Shown here one piece after another: positions 5,561 through 11,577 of a DNA stretch of 11,577 nucleotides. This DNA is from an uncultured Clostridia bacterium. Lineage in GTDB: Bacteria; Bacillota; Clostridia; Oscillospirales; Oscillospiraceae. The stretch covers positions 1-11,577 of the forward strand of contig CAMWTG010000058.1 in the NCBI GenBank assembly GCA_947177115.1, given 5' to 3'. The notes beneath the pieces are model-generated. The model saw nothing but the letters and a program-made list of their open reading frames with translations, was not told the origin of the DNA and made no database searches. Numbering within the stretch: position 1 is the first letter of the stretch; every line of letters starts with the position of its first letter. The position numbers were made by a program, and so were the translations under genes.

Positions 5561-7489
5561 TCAGATCCCCTCCAGTTCCTCCAGCCACAGCCGCGCCGCC
5601 GCATCCGATGGCATCCGCCAGTCACCGCGGGGAGACAGCGCCACCGACCCCACCTTGGGTCCATCGGGCAGGCAGGACCGCTTGAACTGCTGCACAAAAA
5701 ATCTCCGATAAAAGCTTTTCAGCCACTTCAGGACCACTTCCCTGCTGTAGGTCCGGCGGAACGCCAGCTCCGCCAGCCGCAGGATCTTTCTGGGGCCGAA
5801 GCCCCAGCGGATCACATAATAAAGGAAAAAGTCGTGAAGCTCATAGGGCCCCACCAGATCCTCCGTCCGCTGGGTGATCTGTCCCTGGACCGCCGGAAGA
5901 AGTTCCGGAGAAACAGGCGTGTCCAGAATATCCTCCAGCACATGGGTCAGCTCCTCATCCTTTTTCAGGTTGTCCCGGGCCACATAGTCCACCAGATGGC
6001 GGACCAGCGTCTTGGGAATGGAGGCGTTGACGCTGTACATGCTCATATGGTCCCCGTTGTAGGTGGCCCAGCCAAGCGCCAGCTCGCTGAGATCCCCTGT
6101 GCCGATGACCAGTCCGCCCATTTCGTTGGCCACGTCCATAAGGACCTGGGTCCGCTCCCGGGCCTGCGCGTTCTCATAAGTCACATCATGGACATCCGGG
6201 TCGTGGCCGATGTCCCGGAAATGGCTGCGGACCGTGTCGCCAATGGGGATGGTCCGCAGGGCGGCCCCCATTCGCTCGGCCAGGAGGACGGCGTTGTTTT
6301 TTGTCCGGTCCGTGGTGCCGAAACAGGGCATGGTGATGGCAATAATGTCGCTGGCGGGCCGGTGGAGCATCCCCATGGCCAGAGCGGTGATCAGCAGAGC
6401 CAGGGTGCTGTCCAGTCCGCCGGAGAGGCCCACTACCGCAACCCGCGCCCCGGTGTGCTCCAAGCGTTTTTTCAGCCCCAAGGCCGCGATGGTCAGGATC
6501 TCCTCACAGCGGTTAGCCCGGTCGGCGGCATTCTCGGGGATGAAGGGCGTGGGAGAGACATAGCGGCGGATCTTGGTAGCGCAGGGAGTAAATTCCGCCT
6601 CGTTGCGGTAAAAGTCTGTAGTCATGGCGGCAGCGGGGAAGGGCGTCAGCCGCCGCCGCTCATAGGTCAGCCGCTGAACATCGATATCCGCAATGGTCAG
6701 GCCGGTGGAGAACCGGTGCTCCGCCAGGAGCGCGCCGTTCTCCGCGATCATGTTGTGACCGGTGAACACCAGGTCGGTGGTGGATTCCCCCTCCCCGGCA
6801 TCGGCGTAAATATAGCCGCAGCAGAGGCGGCCCGACTGGCCCACCACCAGCTGGCGGCGGTAGGCCGCTTTGCCCACCACCTCATTGGAGGCGGAAAGGT
6901 TCAGTATCACCGTGGCCCCCGCCTCCGCCAGACGGCGGGAGGGCGGGTCGCTGGCCCACAGATCCTCACAGATCTCCACGCCCACCTGCAGCCCCGGTAC
7001 ATCCGGGCAGTCGATAAGGCACTGGCCGATGCCGCCGTAGCTGTTGAAGGCCAGCACATCGTCCTGAGGCCACAGGCCGCCGCAGTCCGCGCCGCTCTGG
7101 AACCAGCGCATCTCATAAAATTCTCCATAGTTGGGCAGATAGGTCTTGGGGACCACCGCCAGGACTTTGCCCTTTTGAATGACCACGGCGCAGTTGAAGA
7201 GCTTTCCCCCCGCCCGGACGGGCATCCCCAGGGCGGTGAGGACCTCCAGGTTCCTCGTGGCCTCCAGAATCGTCCGCAGCCCCTCGGCGGCGCCGTTCAA
7301 AAGCGTATCCTGGTGGAACAGGTCGCCGCAGGAATAGCCGGTAAGGCACAGCTCCGGCAGCGCCAGGATCTTGACCCCCTGCTTATCGGCCTCCCGCATC
7401 ATGGTGAATATCTGTTCCGCGTTGAAGCGGCAGTCGGCTACCCGGATCTTGGGCGTACCGGCGGCAGCACAGATAAAACCGTCTTTCAT
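5561..7489 (-). CDS. nadE: Glutamine-dependent NAD+ synthetase
   Basis: This 642-residue enzyme makes NAD+ from deamido-NAD+, ATP and glutamine, the last step of NAD biosynthesis, in the cytoplasm. The N-terminal half is a nitrilase-type glutaminase with the Glu-Lys-Cys triad visible: E46 (ALPELCLTGY), K115 (VPKTYLPNY) and C174 (VEICEDLW). The C-terminal half is the ATP-pyrophosphatase synthetase with the P-loop SGGLDS (356-361) and the later GTGDLSELALGWATYNGDH motif. Length fits the large two-domain class. The ATG at 7489 is chosen because GAGGAGG (7498-7504) lies 8 bases upstream, and residue 5 onward (FICAAAGTPKIRVADC) matches the expected domain start. It is monocistronic, with a leader of about 170 nt if the promoter at 7666-7694 is right. 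Confidence 0.96.
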   Translation of the reverse strand: MKDGFICAAAGTPKIRVADCRFNAEQIFTMMREADKQGVKILALPELCLTGYSCGDLFHQDTLLNGAAEGLRTILEATRNLEVLTALGMPVRAGGKLFNCAVVIQKGKVLAVVPKTYLPNYGEFYEMRWFQSGADCGGLWPQDDVLAFNSYGGIGQCLIDCPDVPGLQVGVEICEDLWASDPPSRRLAEAGATVILNLSASNEVVGKAAYRRQLVVGQSGRLCCGYIYADAGEGESTTDLVFTGHNMIAENGALLAEHRFSTGLTIADIDVQRLTYERRRLTPFPAAAMTTDFYRNEAEFTPCATKIRRYVSPTPFIPENAADRANRCEEILTIAALGLKKRLEHTGARVAVVGLSGGLDSTLALLITALAMGMLHRPASDIIAITMPCFGTTDRTKNNAVLLAERMGAALRTIPIGDTVRSHFRDIGHDPDVHDVTYENAQARERTQVLMDVANEMGGLVIGTGDLSELALGWATYNGDHMSMYSVNASIPKTLVRHLVDYVARDNLKKDEELTHVLEDILDTPVSPELLPAVQGQITQRTEDLVGPYELHDFFLYYVIRWGFGPRKILRLAELAFRRTYSREVVLKWLKSFYRRFFVQQFKRSCLPDGPKVGSVALSPRGDWRMPSDAAARLWLEELEGI

Positions 7490-7665
7490 AAAAGAAACCT
7501 CCTCGGTTGATTTTCTTAGCGCTATATCCAAAGCAGTTCAAAAGAAGCAAACGCTTTTTTCACCTCTGCGGCGTAAAACGCCGCAGGAAACCGCCAAAGC
7601 GGCTTCAGCTGAAAATTTTATCGTCAGCAAAGCGGCGGCCGGCGAGCCGCGTTGACGTTGACTAT
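7490..7665 (-). other. Long leader of nadE with hairpins
   Basis: This stretch upstream of nadE holds no gene. It contains a perfect 8-bp hairpin with AAA loop (TGCGGCGT/ACGCCGCA, 7567-7585), a small CCGC/GCGG hairpin (7591-7602) and a GC-rich symmetric stretch near 7631-7650. It would be transcribed as the nadE 5' leader from the promoter at 7666-7694. I do not recognise a known riboswitch in it. Confidence 0.45.
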
Positions 7666-7694
7666 ATTGTAACCCCAAAACAAGAAAAAAGCAA
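7666..7694 (-). promoter_or_regulatory. Candidate nadE promoter
   Basis: Read on the minus strand, TTGCTT (7694-7689) and TACAAT (7671-7666) are separated by exactly 17 bp. A weaker alternative, TTGCTT (7545-7550) and TATAGC (7521-7526) with 18 bp spacing, lies closer to the gene. The choice between them is uncertain. Confidence 0.5.
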
Positions 7695-7751
7695 CAGGAT
7701 GCGCCTGCAGTACAGGAAGATCAATTTCCCCCGCCCGCGCCATTTTCATCC

Positions 7752-7780
7752 TTGACGAAACTCGGGAAATCATGCATAAT
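7752..7780 (+). promoter_or_regulatory. Promoter of the restriction-modification cassette
   Basis: TTGACG (7752-7757) and CATAAT (7775-7780) are separated by 17 bp, each one mismatch from consensus. A short palindromic stretch (ATGTACAT 7779-7786, TACATGTA 7782-7789) overlaps the -10 end and could be a control site. The leader is about 58 nt to the ATG at 7845, with GGAG at 7833-7836. Confidence 0.75.
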
Positions 7781-7844
7781 GTACATGTATTATTTTGCCT
7801 AAATCGAAGCGATCTCAGGGCGCGCCGGAAAAGGAGTTGAAATT

Positions 7845-10361
7845 ATGGATATGACTGTCACCAAGCCGAAAATGGTTTCCTTGTTTTCCGGGTGCGGCGG
7901 ACTTGATCTTGGCTTCAAAAAGGCCGGATTTGATATTATTTGGGCCAATGATTTTGATGCAGACGCGCAAGCTGTATATAGGCGCAATCTTGGCGAGATA
8001 GACGGACGGGATATTCTGACTGTAAGCGAGAGCGAGATCCCGGACTGTGATATTTTAACGGCGGGATTTCCCTGCCAGCCCTTTTCCAACGCGGGGAACA
8101 GGAAAGGCGTCCATGACTCCCGGGGGATGCTTTATAAAGAATGCCTGCGTATGATCTCGGCAAAGATGCCGAAAGTGATCGTTTTTGAAAACGTCAAGGG
8201 GCTTCTCTCCACAAAATATATTGACGGACGCAATCTGGCCGATGTCATTGTGGAAGATCTTTCCGCTATGAACGATACCGGCTATGACGTAGTCCACCAG
8301 CTGATCAACGCTTCTGACTATGGAGTGCCGCAAAACAGGCAGCGCGTGCTTTTTGTCGGCATCCGCAAGGATTTGGGCATCACATTTTCCTTCCCGGAAA
8401 AGCAGGCCAGGGACCGGCTGACTTTAGGCGATGTTCTGGATATTCCCGGCAATGTTCCCAATCATGTGGATTGGCCCCTTTCGCCGCAGGCATTGGAGAT
8501 GATCTCATTCATTCCGGAAGGCGGTTCATGGAAGGATGTTCCCTATGAACATCTTGCCCCGCGATTCCAAAAAATCAGGGATGACATGAAAAAGTATCAC
8601 TCGCCCAAATTTTACAGGCGGTTTGCCCGCGATGAGATCTGCGGCACCATGACAGCATCGGCTCAGCCGGAAAACTGCGGCATCATACACCCAACACAAA
8701 ACCGCCGGTTTACGATCCGTGAGGTGGCGCGCATCCAGACATTCCCCGATGATTTCATCTTTATTGACGATGGACTCAGAAATATTACGGCTATGTATAA
8801 AGTGATCGGAAACGCTGTTCCGGTAAACATGGCCTATGCCATTGCCTCCGCTATCATGAGTCAGGTTTTTCACGGAAACAATCAGAATGAGGCTGCCAAC
8901 CGGCCGATGGCTGCGGCAGCAGATCAAGCGCCCTGTGGGGCAGACAGGAGGGCGGCCGCAATGAACACCGACAAAGCGTATCTTCTCGGCCTGATTATCG
9001 GCGGGGGGATCTTCGGCGAGGCCGAAGATGTTTTCAGGATTCGCCTGCCTTATAAGAAATGGGGCTCTTATCTTGAAAATCCCCGGCGCGCCGGGGAAAT
9101 AGCCGGGGACATCCTTCGCAAAGTCGGTCAAATGTTCCGGGCGGTCTACGGCCTGTCCATACAGTATGAAACTACGCCGGGCGGGATCTGGACCGTTCTC
9201 TGTGAGGGAGACATATCAGATGTCAAGGCCGATCTTTCCCGCTATGGGATCTCCCCGCAGGGCGAACTCCGGGGTGCCGCCGACATAAGCGAGCTTTCCC
9301 GCGATTTGGTCGATGATAACCTGAAGCGCCGCTTTATCGCGGGTCTGGCCGATACGATCGGAAGTATGGCCAAGTCTCAGCGGCGGTTCACCGCGGAGCA
9401 TCAGATCATTTCCTTTGAGATCAAAGGGCACAATTTTAAGTCTGTCTGCAATCTGTGCCATCTCCTATACAGCGTCAACTGCATCCCGGATCAGGTAAAC
9501 TGGAATCATCCCAATATGCACTGCCCCAGCGATCCCTACTACAAAACATGGAGCAAAGGCTTTAAACTGCGCATATTACTGGATCAGTATGCACGCTTTG
9601 GGGCATTCGCTTTTCGCACCAAAGCCGAAACCTCAGCCGAAAACCGAAGGCTGCAGCAGCAGACACATACGGCGGAGCGGTGTGAGGAGCGCGAGATAAA
9701 CGTTACGCCGTCTTCCGTGCATCCGGCGGAAAACGACCCGCGTCTGCCGGATACGATCCGCGGCGGACACTACCTTCATTTCCGGCACTTCTGCGCCGTC
9801 CTGGGCTGTGAACACGCTCCCTATGACAAAATCTGTTCGTGCTTTGAAAACCTGGGGGAATTCGTCAATCCGTTCCCCATTTTGCACCGGGACACCTATT
9901 CGCGCATAGAGGATATTGTTCGATCCGACCATCTGCTGGCACAGCGGGACTACAGCATCAGCCATGTTCCCGTATCCCGGCTGCTGGCACAGTTCAGAAC
10001 TGACCGTACATCTCTGATCTTCGGCTCAGACAACACTTGCGGCTACCCCATTGCCGAGATTTTGCAGGCCACTGCATATATCATAGCCAATGACGATGAA
10101 CTCTTCGGAAAGCGCCCGAAAAAATATCTCCAGATCATCGAACGCCACCTTGCGGGCGACCCCGACCTGTCTGTAGAGGTCAGGAAACCCGACCTGCTCA
10201 CCCCCCTCATCATTACCGGCAATGACCGGGGCGCCTTGGTCGGAGCCGCGAATCCCGCCGTCTATAGCCGGCTGATCTCACGCGCCCCTGACAATGCCTA
10301 TAAATTGCTTGTCCGCCAGATAACAGAGGAGGATTTAAGAAATGCCGGGCCGGCGCAATGA
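7845..10361 (+). CDS. DNA (cytosine-5) methyltransferase fused to LAGLIDADG-like protein
   Basis: This is an 838-residue open frame. Residues 1-345 are a complete m5C methyltransferase: SAM-binding motif SGCGGLDLGF (15-24), catalytic GFPCQPFS with C77, ENV (115-117), QNRQRV (163-168), a short target-recognition region around 180-265, FTIREVARIQTFPDDF (289-304) and GNAVPVNMAYAI (322-333). Residues 345-372 are an alanine-rich linker. From 373 the protein has LAGLIDADG-like motifs at YLLGLIIGGGIF (379-390) and RRFIAGLADTIGS (495-507). The catalytic aspartate position of each is not acidic. Residues about 640-838 are unrecognised. The methyltransferase would protect host sites. The second half is likely DNA-binding, possibly the specificity part of a restriction enzyme. 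Codons look more AT-rich than nadE's, hinting at transfer. The start at 7845 has GGAG eight bases upstream; ATG 7851 is an alternative. Confidence 0.9.
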   Translation: MDMTVTKPKMVSLFSGCGGLDLGFKKAGFDIIWANDFDADAQAVYRRNLGEIDGRDILTVSESEIPDCDILTAGFPCQPFSNAGNRKGVHDSRGMLYKECLRMISAKMPKVIVFENVKGLLSTKYIDGRNLADVIVEDLSAMNDTGYDVVHQLINASDYGVPQNRQRVLFVGIRKDLGITFSFPEKQARDRLTLGDVLDIPGNVPNHVDWPLSPQALEMISFIPEGGSWKDVPYEHLAPRFQKIRDDMKKYHSPKFYRRFARDEICGTMTASAQPENCGIIHPTQNRRFTIREVARIQTFPDDFIFIDDGLRNITAMYKVIGNAVPVNMAYAIASAIMSQVFHGNNQNEAANRPMAAAADQAPCGADRRAAAMNTDKAYLLGLIIGGGIFGEAEDVFRIRLPYKKWGSYLENPRRAGEIAGDILRKVGQMFRAVYGLSIQYETTPGGIWTVLCEGDISDVKADLSRYGISPQGELRGAADISELSRDLVDDNLKRRFIAGLADTIGSMAKSQRRFTAEHQIISFEIKGHNFKSVCNLCHLLYSVNCIPDQVNWNHPNMHCPSDPYYKTWSKGFKLRILLDQYARFGAFAFRTKAETSAENRRLQQQTHTAERCEEREINVTPSSVHPAENDPRLPDTIRGGHYLHFRHFCAVLGCEHAPYDKICSCFENLGEFVNPFPILHRDTYSRIEDIVRSDHLLAQRDYSISHVPVSRLLAQFRTDRTSLIFGSDNTCGYPIAEILQATAYIIANDDELFGKRPKKYLQIIERHLAGDPDLSVEVRKPDLLTPLIITGNDRGALVGAANPAVYSRLISRAPDNAYKLLVRQITEEDLRNAGPAQ
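8946..8963 (+). promoter_or_regulatory. Internal ribosome binding site and ATG inside the fusion
   Basis: AGGAGG at 8946-8951 is a perfect Shine-Dalgarno, 9 bases before an in-frame ATG at 8961 (codon 373). It falls exactly where the methyltransferase domain and linker end and the LAGLIDADG-like region starts. This implies that the second half can be, or once was, translated as a separate protein. Confidence 0.7.
8961..10361 (+). CDS. Alternative internal product: degenerate LAGLIDADG-like protein
   Basis: If translation starts at the internal ATG, the product has 466 residues beginning MNTDKAYLLGLIIGG. LAGLIDADG homing endonucleases carry the motif L-A-G-L-I-D-A-D-G, with the catalytic acid at its eighth position. 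Here the motifs read LLGLIIGGG and IAGLADTIG, with G and I at that place, so metal-dependent cleavage by the usual mechanism is unlikely. Between and after the motifs come strand-helix stretches typical of the fold (FRIRLPYKKWG, IISFEIKGHN, GFKLRILLDQYARFGAF). Residues 600-630 are a low-complexity hinge. The last 200 residues, starting GGHYLHFRHFCAVLGC, are a separate domain I do not recognise. This overlaps the long reading frame and is listed as an alternative or additional product. Confidence 0.5.
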   Translation: MNTDKAYLLGLIIGGGIFGEAEDVFRIRLPYKKWGSYLENPRRAGEIAGDILRKVGQMFRAVYGLSIQYETTPGGIWTVLCEGDISDVKADLSRYGISPQGELRGAADISELSRDLVDDNLKRRFIAGLADTIGSMAKSQRRFTAEHQIISFEIKGHNFKSVCNLCHLLYSVNCIPDQVNWNHPNMHCPSDPYYKTWSKGFKLRILLDQYARFGAFAFRTKAETSAENRRLQQQTHTAERCEEREINVTPSSVHPAENDPRLPDTIRGGHYLHFRHFCAVLGCEHAPYDKICSCFENLGEFVNPFPILHRDTYSRIEDIVRSDHLLAQRDYSISHVPVSRLLAQFRTDRTSLIFGSDNTCGYPIAEILQATAYIIANDDELFGKRPKKYLQIIERHLAGDPDLSVEVRKPDLLTPLIITGNDRGALVGAANPAVYSRLISRAPDNAYKLLVRQITEEDLRNAGPAQ

Positions 10362-10920
10362 GCTTTCCTATTATCCTGAGATACAGGCATTTATCGAGGC
10401 GCAGCTGAAAAGCAACTTCCGGGCGGAACGTCAACGTGAGCTTGAGGTTTTCTGGGGCATTGGCGAGTTAAAATCCAATCTCCGGCGCATATTGAGCGAG
10501 AACCCGGAAAAATGCGCCTGCGCAAGGACATTTGCACAACAGGTCCCCCCGCTGAATCTGGATGTTTTTGCATTGGTGACGGACGGCGTGAAATATGAGC
10601 TTCTTATACTCGAAGTCAAGCTTATGAACAGCGCCGGGCTGAAAGAGTGGTCGCAATTAGTCGGATATTGTCTTGTCTCAGGCGCAAAGTACGGCCTTCT
10701 GGTAAATATCGATAACGGTGCAAGTCCCCGCTTATCGCAGATTCTCTCAACAGAAGAGCATATTTCGCATATCAGGACCAATGTAAATAACGCCAGCCGT
10801 GAGCATTGCCTTGGCTTCATGCAGTGGGACAGTCTGACACAAAACTTTGAGTACAGCAACCTCGGCTTCATCAAGTCTCTGTCGGCGTTGAGCAGCCAAC
10901 TCATATCTGAATTCCTGTGA
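10342..10920 (+). CDS. Predicted PD-(D/E)XK nuclease, likely restriction subunit
   Basis: This 192-residue protein has a plausible PD-(D/E)XK active site: D74 in LNLDVFAL, then E91 and K93 in YELLILEVKL, followed by a helix with Q105 (KEWSQLVGY) and strand AKYGLLVNI. An N-terminal helix with acidic residues (YPEIQAFIEAQL) would complete the core. Such nucleases cut DNA with Mg2+ and are the commonest type II restriction fold. The gene starts with AGGAGG (10327-10332), 9 bases before the ATG, and overlaps the previous gene by 20 nt, so it is translationally coupled to it. No DNA-recognition domain is apparent in its short length, which supports reliance on the upstream protein for specificity. 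A Vsr-type repair nuclease is less likely, as the Vsr motifs are not visible. Confidence 0.7.
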   Translation: MPGRRNELSYYPEIQAFIEAQLKSNFRAERQRELEVFWGIGELKSNLRRILSENPEKCACARTFAQQVPPLNLDVFALVTDGVKYELLILEVKLMNSAGLKEWSQLVGYCLVSGAKYGLLVNIDNGASPRLSQILSTEEHISHIRTNVNNASREHCLGFMQWDSLTQNFEYSNLGFIKSLSALSSQLISEFL

Positions 10921-10937
10921 CGGTCCTTTCATTGAGC

Positions 10938-10973
10938 ACGGGGCGGAGATCTATCCAAATATCTCCGCCCCGT
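10938..10973 (+). terminator. Terminator-like hairpin after the nuclease gene
   Basis: A perfect 13-bp stem (10938-10950 with 10961-10973) with a 10-nt loop begins 17 nt after the stop codon. The following sequence (ATCCCGTATAATTTATG) is only moderately T-rich, so it is a probable rather than certain intrinsic terminator. Confidence 0.65.
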
Positions 10974-11033
10974 ATCCCGTATAATTTATGATCGTTTCCG
11001 AACTGAAAGTCCGGAAGTCGCACATGGTCATGT

Positions 11034-11115
11034 TTGCCGCTGCCAACCTTGCCAGCGGCAAGCAAAACGGTTACAGCCGGCACATCTGAAAATGTGCCGG
11101 CTGTAACCGTTTTGC
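11034..11115. terminator. Two abutting hairpins, bidirectional terminator
   Basis: A 9-bp stem (11034-11042 with 11053-11061) is followed without a gap by a perfect 24-bp stem (11062-11085 with 11092-11115) with loop CTGAAA. The long stem is flanked by an A4 and a T4 stretch in its outer arms, so it can act in both directions. It separates the plus-strand nuclease gene from the convergent gene fragment to the right. Confidence 0.75.
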
Positions 11116-11161
11116 AGAGCGCCGTGTCCTCACGGGGCCGCTGTCTTTTCCCGAACTGCTG

Positions 11162-11550
11162 TCAGCCTTCTCCGTTCCCCCTGCCTTTGGGCCTTCTCCG
11201 GGGGCGGCGGCGGTTATAGCCGCCGCCGGGCTTGCCCTCCTGACCGGACTGCTGGCGGGCGGCGCGGTCAGCGGCGGCCTTTTTTTCCGCCGTAGTATCG
11301 GTGCCCGCGCGGACCGGAAGTTTCTCCGCCTTTTCCGCTTTGGGCGGACGGGCCGGCCGGTCCGTTTTCTGAGGCCGGGGCGCGGCCTGCTTCTCGGCTG
11401 CCTGCTGCTGCGGACGGGGCTTGCCTCCCTTATTGCGGTGGCGGCGGTGGCCCGCAGGCTGGTCCTCCTCCTACGGCTGTGCGGCGGACAGGAAGGAAGG
11501 CACAGAAATGGGTGCTCGTCCCGCGATCAGGCGGAGGATAAAGCCTGGAT
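11162..11550 (-). pseudogene. C-terminal fragment of unidentified protein with in-frame stop
   Basis: Read on the minus strand, the frame ending at TGA 11162-11164 is open for 102 codons up to a TAG at 11471-11473. It then continues beyond the TAG in the same frame toward the contig end (RLIAGRAPISVPSFLSAAQP, then stop, then EEDQPAGHRRHRNKGG). The 102-residue part has no start codon and is a basic, low-complexity tail (GGGYNRRRPRRRPKGRG at its end), as in RNA- or ribosome-associated proteins. I cannot name the parent protein. Because the same frame reads through sensibly on both sides, the TAG is either a real nonsense mutation (for example CAG to TAG) or a base error near the poor-quality contig end. 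Confidence 0.55.
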
Positions 11551-11577
11551 CTTATACACATCTCCCAGCCCACAAGA
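11551..11577. other. Probable Nextera adapter contamination at contig end
   Basis: The last 27 bases begin CTTATACACATCTCC and continue as a near copy of the Nextera transposase adapter (mosaic end plus read-2 sequence), with two mismatches by eye. The six bases before (11545-11550) match it partly. This is most likely untrimmed sequencing adapter rather than genomic DNA or a Tn5-type element end. Confidence 0.85.

Noticed and set aside
5407..5697. N-terminal extension of the DUF1540 frame
   Set aside because: It runs through the nadE terminator and into nadE on the same strand. The ATG at 5406 has GAGGAGG at the right distance.
5834..7510. Long plus-strand open frame of 558 codons opposite nadE
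   Set aside because: It is the antisense shadow of a clear nadE gene in GC-rich DNA. Its translation is low complexity with no domains and no good ribosome binding site.
7845..10920. Homing endonuclease or intein inserted in the methyltransferase
   Set aside because: The LAGLIDADG-like region follows a complete methyltransferase instead of interrupting it, lacks catalytic acids, and shows no intein splice-junction residues.
11551..11577. Tn5-like mosaic end as a real transposon boundary
   Set aside because: The match continues past the mosaic end into library adapter sequence and lies at the very end of the contig, so library contamination is far more likely.
1..11577. CRISPR array
   Set aside because: No regularly spaced direct repeats of 25-40 nt were seen; the repeats present are isolated inverted repeats.

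Overview
The window reads as chromosomal DNA from a GC-rich member of the Bacillota, most likely a gut Oscillospiraceae-type Clostridia. This is inferred from strong AGGAGG ribosome binding sites, a YtrA-type GntR/ABC operon, a DUF1540 protein, DegV and tandem half-size TauE/SafE proteins. It appears to be a draft-assembly contig: its last 27 bases closely match the Nextera transposase adapter and are probably not genomic.

Layout. Positions 1-420 hold no convincing gene but carry several perfect or near-perfect hairpins. Positions 424-2832 form a plus-strand operon with its own promoter and operator: GntR repressor, ABC ATPase, ABC permease and a small lipoprotein. A new promoter then drives a DegV lipid-binding protein (3102-3968) and a VOC/glyoxalase-fold protein (3997-4374), closed by a strong terminator at 4395-4432. 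On the minus strand follow two overlapping half-size TSUP permeases (4431-5158), a cysteine-rich DUF1540 protein (5215-5406) and glutamine-dependent NAD+ synthetase nadE (5561-7489). A divergent promoter region of about 350 bp separates nadE from the last plus-strand unit.

The most interesting part is 7845-10920, a likely restriction-modification cassette. It starts with a complete DNA (cytosine-5) methyltransferase. This continues in frame, without a stop, into a region of about 465 residues that carries two LAGLIDADG-like motifs lacking the usual catalytic acid, followed by an unrecognised C-terminal domain. A perfect Shine-Dalgarno and ATG at 8946-8963 lie exactly at the boundary, so the second half may also, or only, be made as a separate protein. 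The next gene overlaps by 20 nt and encodes a 192-residue protein with a PD-(D/E)XK nuclease signature. The inferred model is that the methyltransferase protects DNA, the degenerate LAGLIDADG protein recognises it, and the small nuclease cuts it. I know of no described system with this exact arrangement, but I could not search.

The cassette ends in three consecutive hairpins (10938-11115). Beyond them, on the minus strand, lies the basic low-complexity C-terminal tail of an unidentified protein (11162-11550), interrupted by an in-frame TAG and truncated by the contig end.
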